Assembly: GCA_009809945.1 (NCBI GenBank)
Contig: WTPW01001154.1
Location: forward strand, 120,600 to 184,599
DNA: 64,000 nucleotides
Source of the DNA: Gigaspora margarita
Taxonomy: Eukaryota; Glomeromycota; Glomeromycetes; Diversisporales; Gigasporaceae
Direction of reading: 5' to 3'
Shown here: piece by piece, positions 54,879-64,000 of the stretch
How positions within the stretch are numbered: position 1 is the stretch's first letter
Layout of the letters: the number at the start of each line of letters is the position of its first letter
Notes under the pieces: model-generated
Told to the model about the DNA's origin: nothing
Databases searched by the model: none
Seen by the model: the letters and a program-made list of their open reading frames with translations, nothing else
Translations under genes and position numbers: made by a program

Positions 54879-55477
54879 TATTCCTAAAAATAAGCTACCT
54901 TTTTTGGGGTTGTCTAAAGTGGAGACAATTTCATGTGATCACAGCCAATCAAATTACAGAATTTTGAAGATCGCTGGTGAAGCAAAAAATGAAAAATCTA
55001 AAAAATACAAAAAATGATAGTCTAACCTACCTCAGATAGGTTAAGTAAAAATATCAGAAAGGCAATTTTGCTTATATATAACTATCTAAACCCAACCCAA
55101 CCCTAATATAAGATGACCCTAACCCTAAAGTTAATCGAGAAAATTATTTAGAAATATGAATTGCTCCCGCTTTAGACATTCACCTTTTTTGGGCCAAAAA
55201 TTATATGAAAAAATGTGGGGTAGCTTATTTTCGAATTGTTAAATTTTTTGAAAAATAAAAATTGAAAAATATACTAATAAAAGGTTGTCCAAATGATATA
55301 AAAATATTTACTATAAGTGTATTTTGATGTCCTGAACAAGTTTACTTAATAGCACTTTTGAGGTTTATTTAGTAAAATTTGGACTTTTATATGTAGCAAC
55401 TGCTAACGCATTTTTTGAGATTTTTGAAAAAAATCAGAGGGGCAGCTTATTTTTGGAGTAGCTTATTTTTGGGAATA
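54879..55477. mobile_element. Outer TIR element, ~600 bp, interrupted
   Basis: TATTCCTAAAAATAAGCTACC at the left and GTAGCTTATTTTTGGGAATA at the right are inverted. A nearby extra copy of the right motif (GGGCAGCTTATTTTTGG) suggests internal duplication. It contains the 54908-55183 insertion. Confidence 0.7.
54908..55183. mobile_element. MULE-like MITE, GGGTCAGCTAAAG family, 276 bp (nested)
   Basis: GGTTGTCTAAAGTGGAGAC and, inverted, GTGAATGTCTAAAGCGGGAGC are flanked by a perfect 9-bp duplication CTTTTTTGG (54899-54907, 55184-55192). Inside are CCCAACCCAACCCTAA and GACCCTAACCCTAAAG. Same family as 41045-41743 and 42004-42148. Confidence 0.85.
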
Positions 55478-57274
55478 TACAGTAATTATTTGTACAACAT
55501 GCAGAAAAATATATTTGTAATTTTTAAAATAGTCACAAGATAATGCTTCTATTCATATTATTTCAAGCCTTATAGGTAACTATAATATAAGTATATGAGT
55601 ATTTGTAAATAAATATAACAAAGTTAAAAATGGTACTTTTAAATATTATACTAAAATTCTTAGTATTTATTGTTCTGAAAAAAATAAGATATAAATAGTA
55701 TATTTGAAAATAAACAATTCTTATTTAAATATTATTTACTACTATAAATTTTTTATATAAACAAAATGGCCCACTATATACAAAAAAAAAACATTTATTA
55801 AATATTATAGAAGATCACATATCCAAAAACTAGAAATAAAAGAAAATATCTATAAGTTCATTGATTTTTTGACTTACTAAGAATTAATAGAGATTAGAAA
55901 TTATATAGACTCAATTAATCCTAAATAGCAATGCATTATTAAAAAAAAGCTTGATAAAATAATAGATAAAATTAAAAGCTTACTAGACTAACAAATCTTG
56001 AAAATTGAGTATTTAGTAAATATAATAGTTTATTTTAAAAGCAATATAAAAGGCAAAATATTGTCACAATACATAAAAAATAAAGTAAATAATCTCATAA
56101 ATAGCAGTCTTTTTAAGCATTATTTATCTGCTAATGCTTTTAAAGATAAGATTAAAAATTAGAAACAGAAAATAAAAAATTAGCAAAAGTATTAGAAAAC
56201 TCAGAGATCTTTCTTTATAAAAATTGTAAAAGCTAAGAAAATAAAAACATTTCTAAAATTCAATATATTACTTATTAAAAAATTACACTAAGTTAGTTTA
56301 ACATAGAAGCAAAAAAATTAAGTAAACAAAAAAAAAGAATATTCAGCTAAATTTGTCAAGCTCACTGCACATATAAGCAATATCAGGACTGTTCACTTTT
56401 AGTAGCAACAGAATGTACTAATAAGATGATTAATTTTTTTACTAGAGAAACACTAAATAAAAAGTTATTAACAAAAACTCTTTTTTTGATGGAATAAAAA
56501 AATATCTACTAACTTATATCATTTGAGCAAAATTAGCTAAATACTTTGCAACTACCTTTCTATTCATATAGTGTAATGGCAGATGAAAGTACAAGAAGAT
56601 AAGAAAGTTTTTGGTTTGGTTTTTGTATTAGAGTGAAAAATATAATAAACCAATAGATACACTTGTATAATAGTAGATTTAAATAGGTGTAGTGGAACTA
56701 TTGTAGCCAAAACAGCAAAGAAAACATGCAAAAAGAATAAATTAGACCCATGACAATATGGATTTTGGCTTACCAATAATACAGCATATCTGTCAGGAAG
56801 TAAATTAGGTGCATAGTGGAATTTAAATAACTAACAAATACATATTCATTTAGAATTTCATGTAATTTATATGCACTACAAATAATAGCCTTGATTGCTT
56901 TTGAAAATACTATATTTGGTCAATTAAACACAGTATTAGAATTATTACTCCAAGAACATCCTATAATTTCCTTCAACTTGTTTATTATTTATATAATAGT
57001 TATAGTGAAAGCAATAAAGTTTGTCTGTTAAATATAAAATCTAACATGATTTGAAGACTATACTATACATGTTTGCAGTATACTTTAAAAAAAATACCAA
57101 AAGCCTATTTTGAGTTGATGAAAATACCAATTAATAATACAAATCAGTATCTTAAAAATTATAATACTCATTATCTTTTTGGAACCTGGTATGTAAAACA
57201 ACTTGATCAATTCAAAAATATACCTGATAGATATATTAAACAATAGAAGGTTTTTATCAAATGAATAATTAAAG

Positions 57275-58006
57275 CAGCTAGAATATCAGAAACTAGAGCC
57301 AGAGAATCGGATGATAAGACCCTCAAGGAGGGGACCACCAACCTGGCTGCCAGAGTCACACTGGAGGAAAAGGACCTATGTTTCGGAAGTAGGTACCAAG
57401 GAAAGAAGACCATATCAACCCTTTCGGGCTATCTGGTTTGGAAGTTTGTGAATCCGGTGTAAGGACTAGTAGGATAGTGAGGTGGATCTGGGATTGGAGC
57501 GAACCTTGCAAGGGCAGAAGTAGGTAATGGTAGGGGTTTAGGTTAGCCCTGACTCCAAGTATATAGGTAAAGCTGTAGCATAAGTGCCGAAGTGTAGGTG
57601 AATACCTGGTAGGACAGGTACCACTCTACCAAGTTTCCCCTGAGGATAACAGGACTAGGGTTACCTGGCTGGGTCTTAAGGACAATGGATGAGCATCTAG
57701 AACTGTCTGACTGACTGAGTACTGGGACTGTTCTGGTGATACATGATGGGTTGGCAGGAGGGACATGGATCAGAGGGTTTAAATAGGCAATTCCCATAGT
57801 TGGGTTGCAGGTATGGCAGCTAGTGTGGAACCTTAGGGCAGACCACTTAAATTAGATACCAAAAGTGTACGTGTAGCTAGTTGGATCCTCGTCAATGTAA
57901 CAAATGCTGGCTGACCTCCATGTAGGTTAACCAATAGCCCTAGTATCTTGAATAAAATATCACGAGTCCCAAGGTGGGCACTTTGAAACCAAAAAAAAAA
58001 AAAAAA
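57275..58006 (+). mobile_element. Poly-A retroposon, 732 bp, with 14-bp target duplication
   Basis: A GC-richer block (near 50% by eye) ending in 17 A. The perfect duplication ATGAATAATTAAAG (57261-57274, 58007-58020) flanks it. No box A/B head is seen and no long frame, so it is either a truncated LINE 3' end, a SINE of another type, or a processed transcript. The sharp composition contrast with the host marks a fairly recent arrival. Confidence 0.9.
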
Positions 58007-58225
58007 ATGAATAATTAAAGCTTAATCTTCAGATAAGTGCATAGTGCAATTTGGACAATTTTTTATATAAAATTATTCGAATTTCTAACTTGGTTTGATA
58101 ATATGTCTTGAATCCCAGAAAATTATAAGTCCAAATGCCTTCTACCTGGATACTATGCAGATAAGCTTCCTGATCAAGTTTCATCCTAGCTATGTGAATT
58201 GCAATACACAGTTATTAACCCTTAT

Positions 58226-59190
58226 ATAACTAGCATATAACACGTCGCATTGCTCTGAAATTAAGTATTATTAATTTATAAATAGGTAGCACTATATAAT
58301 ATATTCAAATTTTATTTAATTTATAAAAGGTGTTAATAGTAAATATAAAATTTTTATAGATATAAAACAAGATATTTATAGTATTTTAAATATTTGTATA
58401 TATTATATACTGTACTTTAGTTAAAATTATTATATTATTACAAACGTAAAATTTCTACAGTAGTTAATGTTTTTGACTTTGAAAAATTAGGTTTAAACAT
58501 GTTTTTTTAGTTTTGTTTATTTATGAAAAATATGTAAAGATTAAAATTTACAGTTACAAAACAAATAAATAATATAGTATAAAAAAAGAGTTACGTTTTC
58601 TAATAAAATAGATAAATTTGTGCATTTAGTTTTTTTAGCTATATTATAGTAGTATTGATTAAAAAAATAATATTTATAATTAAAAAATTATAATTATACT
58701 TAACTGTTTGGTCTCTTTATCAATTCCAAATATATATGCTTGTTTAGTAGAAAGTCTTTATATAATAAAACATAAATAAGTACTAATAATAAAAATAAAA
58801 TACCAAACACATATAGGTATACTAAGCCCTTGCTATATCAATCACACAGCAAAGTAAAATTTTTTTAATACTAATAGTTAGATAGTTATATAGTATAATT
58901 GTAATGTAAAATTTTTGGTAGAGCACTAAATAAATTTTGACAAAATGAACAAAATATCAAGATTGTAGCATGTTAAAATACAGAAATAAGGCACGATGTG
59001 ATGTGATTTTTTTTATACAGACTTTTGATAAGGTTTTTATTGTTAGGCATAAACATAAACAGGCAATCAAATTATAGTTTTGTCTCGTATTGTTTGTCTC
59101 CTAGTGTTGATTTATACTGTTTATCTACCCCATTATATATTATATATTGATTTTTGAAAAAAACTTACTAAAGCACAATCAACACTATGT
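58226..59190. mobile_element. Unclassified ~0.95-kb insertion in the RNase H/hAT-like pseudogene
   Basis: Coding similarity stops near 58225 and resumes near 59200. The left edge has CTAG followed by an ACACGTCGCATTGC-type run, which on the minus strand could be a Helitron 3' end, but the opposite end is not identifiable. The interior is AT-rich without a frame. Confidence 0.4.
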
Positions 59191-60157
59191 GATAAAAAAT
59201 TCACAACTTTAATTTATCAGAATAAACTTGGTTTACAAAAAGCCTAAGATGGATTTTCAAAATAGAGTGGTTGCTAAACTCATTTATCAGTAAACATATG
59301 TTTGTTAGGTAGAAATAATAGCCTGATTTTGTATAGAGTATTTGTTACATCCTTTTAAACTGATCATTGAATGATAAAATAATTGATAAAAAACTTCTAT
59401 ATAAGTTAGAAGAAAATTTTTAATAATAAGATTATTATATGTGCTAAGGGATTACAAGTTTTTGGAACAGTTTCTATTCTTTTCAATATTCTATGCAAAT
59501 GAACTCTCAATAATTCTACTTAAATATGAATTTGTTAAACATAGAATCAGTCAATTATAGTTCACTAACAACAGGTAAAAGAAATAATTAACAAATATGA
59601 CATTAAAATTCACCTCAATATGACTAATGAACTTCAAAAAGCAAGGCTTCTACTCTTTAGTCCAAATCATCTGGAAGTAAGATTTGATTGTGAAAATTTA
59701 TTAGCAATTTGCAAGGAGAAATGAAGTAAAATAGTTAACAAGGCAGAAATAGAACTTGAAAAGACGGCTACTAAAGTTATTTTAAATGAGTTATTGAAAA
59801 AAAGCAATAAGTATAGTGTAAAATAAAGAGGTAATTAAAAAAATCTTTAGTAAGATGATTCATACCTAGAAATATTTCTGAATTTATAGAATTTTACTAA
59901 TAAAAAATCCAAACTATTAGAGTTAATTATTAGTAATAGCGAATTTACTAAAGTTTTTTTTAAAATGTATTCTATACAGGGCTTAACTATGGGCATTATT
60001 TATTATTCAAATTCACAAGTTATTTTTTAACTAAAATAATTTAACAAAATGCTTTAGCATAGTTTTAAAAATATACTATTCATTTATTATTTGCATGTTA
60101 CAAAATTGAATTTGCTTTACTAGAACAGGAGTTAGAATGTTTTGTAGATATAATTTA

Positions 60158-60819
60158 TTATCCCTTAAACTGTATTCCAGACAAATTTGCCTGGAATTTT
60201 TAGACATATTTACAATTTTTTAAATAAAATAAAAGTTTATTAAGAATATGGGGTATACTTTATTTATAGAATATTTTCTTTAAAATATACTTTATAAACT
60301 TTATAATAAAAATTTTTTAAAATTATTTATAAACTTTAAAGTAATAAAAGTTTGAAGTTTTTAATTAAAAATTTTTACTATAAAGCATTTCTTTAGATTT
60401 TCTTAAATTTTATGTGTTCCCGTCTATAAAAAAAATTTTTACTTCTAATTAAAGTCCTAATTTTTACAAGTAAATCACAAAAGTTGCAATAATTAAAGTT
60501 GTAATCCTTTTTATAAACTACAATATTGTATTAGAACAGGGAGCTAGAGCTAATATTTATAGAGTTCGCCAAGAATAAGTAAATAATTTTTTTGGCTAAT
60601 AAATTTTTTAAAATTTGTCTATTTTTATCTTATAAGCAACTTAAACTTTTTTCTTATAATATAAAATTAAATACTACTATAATATAATCCTTATTTTCAA
60701 ATATTATCAAAAAAAATTTTAATTAAATATTTTAAGTTTTAAAAAATATAGATCATAAGCATATTTATAGCAATTTTCCAGACAAATTTGCCTGGAATTG
60801 CTTAAAGTTTAAGGGATAA
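60158..60819. mobile_element. TIR element, ~662 bp, with terminal hairpins
   Basis: TTATCCCTTAAACT at the left and its inverse AGTTTAAGGGATAA at the right. Just inside each end lies the same hairpin CCAGACAAATTTGCCTGG. It is inserted in a copy of the dispersed foldback repeat (see 51360-51960), whose halves flank it. Confidence 0.82.
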
Positions 60820-60989
60820 ACTTTTATAGCTAATTTATTTATATAATTATAAAAATCACACATCTTCAAAATGTTTATATACAGCTCTAGTAAAGCAAAT
60901 TCAACTATATAACTTGTAAATCAATACATTATAGCGCAGTTGTTCGTCACTATTTGAGCTTATGTCATGCTTTTTTTTAATAATTTTAC

Positions 60990-61100
60990 GGGCTGATCCG
61001 GAATAAACAAAATTTGTGCACGCATTTATTTATTTTTGTCAATTCCAGATCAGCCCGACATAGATTCCGAACGTGTGCGAATTTGTGCACGCGTTTATTT
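60990..61100. repeat. Inverted repeat CGGGCTGATCCGG
   Basis: GGGCTGATCCGGAATAAAC faces TTCCAGATCAGCCC about 60 bp apart, with the direct repeat AATTTGTGCACGC nearby (61009, 61080). No gene from 60.9 to 61.55 kb. Confidence 0.55.
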
Positions 61101-61579
61101 TAACAAAATTTGATTGACTAATAGAAAATAAGTTCAAAGTAAAAAATTCGTTAATTAAAGAATATTAAAATTATAAATTTTTACTCATAATAATATTTAA
61201 TGCTTGGATCGAAATAGTTATTGTTAATTGTGCATCTGTTTAAACTTAATTTTAAAAAAATAACATCTTAAAGCTTAACAATTTATTGATACATACAATT
61301 ACATATGTAGATAACCTTTATTGACTAAATCGCATACGTTCAGTTAAATAATTTACCAAAATAATAATATAATAAATTATATAACTGTCAATTATTAATA
61401 GGCAGAATATACACTCATAGAGAGTATAAACAGTACGTATAAAAAAACCCAAAATTAACTACAGAAACATTGCGCACAATTGTACATGTTCTATACTATT
61501 CTATATTTAATATGGTATAACTCTTAAAAGCTTGACTTTTGTATTCCCAAGAAAATGATCGTATTACACGAAAATTCAA

Positions 61580-62285
61580 ACTCTGACATCCCGGGTTCNN
61601 NNNNNNNNNNNNNNNNNNNNNNNNNNNNNNNNNNNNNNNNNNNNNNNNNNNNNNNNNNNNNNNNNNNNNNNNNNNNNNNNNNNNNNNNNNNNNNNNNNNN
61701 NNNNNNNNNNNNNNNNNNNNNNNNNNNNNNNNNNNNNNNNNNNNNNNNNNNNNNNNNNNNNNNNNNNNNNNNNNNNNNNNNNNNNNNNNNNNNNNNNNNN
61801 NNNNNNNNNNNNNNNNNNNNNNNNNNNNNNNNNNNNNNNNNNNNNNNNNNNNNNNNNNNNNNNNNNNNNNNNNNNNNNNNNNNNNNNNNNNNNNNNNNNN
61901 NNNNNNNNNNNNNNNNNNNNNNNNNNNNNNNNNNNNNNNNNNNNNNNNNNNNNNNNNNNNNNNNNNTTCGTTGAACCAAGATCAGGTTCATTTGAACCAA
62001 GACCGGGTTCACGAACCAAGATCGGGTTCAAATAAACCTAAGTCGGGTTCTTTTAACCAAAACCGGGTTCATTTGAATCATGACCGGGTTTGAGAACCAA
62101 GATCGGGTCCAGATCGAAACCATGATTTGGTTCTTTTTAACCTAGATCGAGTTCATTTGAACCAAGACCGGGTTCATTTGAACCAAAACCGGGTTTAAGA
62201 ACCAGGATCGTTACCAGATCGTGACCAAGATCGCGTTCTTTTTAACCAAGACCGGGTTCATTTGAACCAAGGTTCATTTATACCT
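61580..62285. repeat. Palindromic minisatellite GAACCAAGATCGGGTTC, with gap
   Basis: About 20-bp units of GAACCAAGAYCGGGTTCAYTT, each self-complementary (GAACC...GGTTC), run from 61967 to about 62275. The left edge is at 61590 (CCGGGTTC) before a 368-N gap (61599-61966). Frames across the gap are not genes. Confidence 0.9.
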
Positions 62286-62319
62286 CATTAATGACAAATA
62301 AAAAAAAATTAGAATCCTT

Positions 62320-62354
62320 CTAGCCCGCGGCAACGCCCGGGCACCTAACACTAG
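62320..62354 (+). mobile_element. Helitron-like 3' terminus
   Basis: GCCCGCGGCAACGCCCGGGC can fold into a GC-rich stem-loop and is followed 10 nt later by CTAG with T next, the layout of Helitron 3' ends (hairpin, then CTRR, inserted before T). The minisatellite just upstream would be internal. The 5' TC end was not found. Confidence 0.65.
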
Positions 62355-62359
62355 TAATA

Positions 62360-63108
62360 TATGAATAATGTAGTTTTAAAACTATGTCATTTCAGTCTCT
62401 AGCTTAAAATTATAAATTGTAATCTTTTATTATTAAATTTGTAATTAAAAGAATATTTGAAATTTTAACTTTATTAATAGAATTTATTAAAAAATATCTC
62501 AACATAGTTTTAAAACAATACTATTTATATATCATTTGTAAGTTGCAAGTAGGAGTTAGAACATTTTAAGAAAAGATATAAGCAAGACCTCACCTTAATA
62601 CCAAAAAAAAAAAAAGAACATTTTTAAGATATGTGATTTTTATAGTTGTTATAATAAATTATCTACTATGAAAAATCACATATTTTTAAACTATTCTAAG
62701 GGCGCTGACATTTATTAGGTAATATTTTAGGGGGTGGGGGGGGGGTCAAAAAAAATCTTACCTTAGTTAGTTAGTTAAATTAGATTGGCTAAAATAAAAT
62801 CTTACCTGGGGGTGAGGGGGTAAGCCCCTATAATAAATGGATATTAGGTAATAAATGTCAGCGCCCTAACTTCAGCTCTATTAAAGCAAATTCTATTCTG
62901 TAACTTACAAATAATATATGAATAGTGTAGTTTTAAAACTATATTGAGACATTTAAGAATTATAAGTAAATATTTTAAGCCTCTATAGTTTAAACTCATA
63001 AATTATAAATATTTTACTATTTAAATTCATAATTAAAAAATATTTGAAAATTTAGCTATTTTAATAAAATAAATTAAAAATGTCTCAACATAGTTTAAAA
63101 TTATACTA
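62360..63108. repeat. Dispersed foldback repeat, second cluster
   Basis: GTTTTAAAACTATRTTGAGAC, AAATTGCAAGTTACAGAATT and GGAGTTAGAACATTTTRA words alternate in both orientations, as at 51360-51960. Two MITEs are inserted in it (62700-62866 and 63117-63413). Confidence 0.7.
62700..62866. mobile_element. PIF/Harbinger-like MITE, 167 bp
   Basis: GGGCGCTGACATTTATTAGGTAATA and its inverse are flanked by TAA (62697-62699, 62867-62869). The sister repeat at 51410-51425 (ATTCTAACTCCAGC) shows the empty site, confirming a 3-bp TAA duplication. The interior is G-rich (a G8 run). Confidence 0.9.
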
Positions 63109-63116
63109 TTCATATA

Positions 63117-63413
63117 GAATTTTTCTAAATAAACATGGGTGTTTGTACATAGGTAATAACAGTTAATTTGCAAATCTGTGTAACATGCCAATTGAACCAA
63201 TTTTTATATCAAAAAATTAATCCTTGCTTATCAGTTATGGTTAGAGTAAGTGTGGGTTTGAAATTGGGGCGAGGGTTTAGTTTATACCAAAATTTCTCAA
63301 GGAATTTTTTTTGTTAGAAGCTTAAAAGATGGTTTCATAAGTAAAATTTTGTGATATCAGTTAGTTTTTACATTACCTGTGTACATACACCCCATGTACA
63401 AATAGAAATTCTC
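63117..63413. mobile_element. MULE-like MITE, 297 bp, GTACATGG family copy 2
   Basis: The perfect 9-bp duplication ATTCATATA (63108-63116, 63414-63422). Termini are GAATTTTTCTAAATAAACATG and, inverted, GAGAATTTCTATTTGTACATG. Opposite orientation to 23203-23479. Confidence 0.92.
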
Positions 63414-63422
63414 ATTCATATA

Positions 63423-64000
63423 TTATTTGCAAATTACAGAATTAAATTTGCTTATTAGAACTAGATTTAGAACATTTTGAAAATATGTGATTTTAATAAT
63501 AAATTACAGTATCACCTAGTGTAATACTTGTCCAAATCAAAAATTTAATATATTTAAATAAGATCTTAATATGCTTATATAAATAAATTGTGCTTTAAAC
63601 TTAGAATAATAATTATTATACAAGTTATAGAATATTGCTTGTGTCTAGGTCTGACTATACAAGTTGTAGAAACTATTTTAGTTCAGCTGCTAGTATTTTA
63701 GCACTGATTTTTAATATGAGATTGCTGAGATATTTTAGAGCTTTCATATCAAAATTCAATGCCAAAATGAATTTGTCAAAACTGAAAGTATCTATAACAT
63801 GTATAATATAAGTCTAACACAATTTCAAAGTTTACTTTAAATTCATATTCTCCCACTCCTGGTCTGTGCAACTGAGTTGTGCAGCTACTTATTTAACAAT
63901 CAAATATGTATATATATATGAATGTGTTTACTATATAAGTGACTACATAACACCAATAACGAGATAATTTGTAATACCAATAAGATAATTATGAGTATGA
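63423..64000. other. Non-coding tail of window
   Basis: The remaining arm of the dispersed foldback repeat to about 63500, then AT-rich sequence without a recognisable gene. Confidence 0.5.

Larger units (their letters stand above)
55790..59860 (+). pseudogene. RNase H-like/hAT-type protein family common in Glomeromycotina, decayed
   Basis: Order of readable blocks: an N-terminal helical region (LEIKENIYKFIDFLTY near 55831, KLDKIIDKIKSLLD, INSSLFKHYLSANAFKDKIKN near 56092-56160); a coiled-coil-like K/E/N-rich part; MADESTR at 56578-56598, the acidic signature I know from a large Rhizophagus family related to hAT transposases; RIPCGLH-like, FENTIFGQLN and KYQKPI blocks (56850-57110); LPGYYADKLPDQVSS near 58143; then, after a ~0.9-kb insertion, LGLQKA-stop-DGFSK near 59230 and YDIKIHLNMTNELQKARLLL near 59596. 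Stops are mostly TAA/TAG where Gln is expected, that is CAA/CAG changed by C to T. Retroposon 57275-58006 interrupts it. Family membership is from memory of the motifs, not a search. Confidence 0.72.

Noticed and set aside
61524..62031. Frames on both strands across 61.6-62.0 kb
   Set aside because: They are created by the 368-N gap and a palindromic minisatellite.

Overview
This is an AT-rich (visually about 75-80%), repeat-saturated eukaryotic window with three assembly gaps (24658-25281, 39364-39431, 61599-61966). GT-AG introns of 60-70 nt, Sel1 repeats, a Crypton-type tyrosine recombinase, an S1 protease with a streptogrisin-like pro-region, and a decayed RNase H-like/hAT-type gene with the 'ADESTR' block all fit an arbuscular mycorrhizal fungus (Glomeromycotina, Rhizophagus-like). 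That assignment is inference from gene content.

The main discovery is at 18165-29640 on the minus strand. The region looks like a satellite but reads as a gene cut into one-codon exons. I count 86 exons of exactly 3 nt, plus one of 14 nt, one of 9 nt and a 64-nt terminal exon. They are separated by intron-like units, mostly 62-128 bp, that begin GTTAGTATAAAC or GTAAGTATAAAC and end TATTAG. Concatenating the triplets gives one open frame. It contains a perfect calmodulin-binding IQ motif (IQxxxRGxxxR), joins in frame to the ordinary last exon, and ends at a stop. In one place two 84-nt introns are identical while the codons on both sides differ, so the introns spread or homogenise independently of the exons.

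Layout. 1-6.2 kb: foldback and terminal-inverted-repeat (TIR) elements. 6.2-7.3 kb: S1 protease pseudogene. 8.5-11.5 kb: Crypton-like recombinase pseudogene with a small hAT-type insertion, a 3' minisatellite and hairpins. 12.6-13.4 kb: two small TIR elements. 14.7-17.5 kb: Sel1-repeat pseudogene split by a 2.07-kb hAT-type element. 18.2-29.8 kb: micro-exon gene with TIR elements inside its introns. 30.3-33.5 kb: a secreted-peptide gene and a 94-aa gene whose broken paralogue lies in inverted orientation. 36.2-43.8 kb: a composite hAT element with a BED-finger remnant and at least six nested insertions, including a tRNA-headed SINE. 44.1-47.6 kb: a second SINE and a hairpin-chain hAT element. 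48-55.5 kb: foldback elements and one TIR element carrying a 97-aa reading frame. 55.8-59.9 kb: RNase H/hAT-like pseudogene interrupted by a poly-A retroposon. 60-63.5 kb: more TIR elements, a minisatellite and a Helitron-like 3' end.

Few genes look intact: the 112-aa secreted protein, the 94-aa protein and the micro-exon gene. The others carry stops and frameshifts, several explicable by C-to-T change (CAA/CAG to TAA/TAG). Many element boundaries are fixed by target-site duplications of 8 bp (hAT-like), 9 bp (MULE-like), 3 bp (Harbinger-like) or TA (mariner-like).
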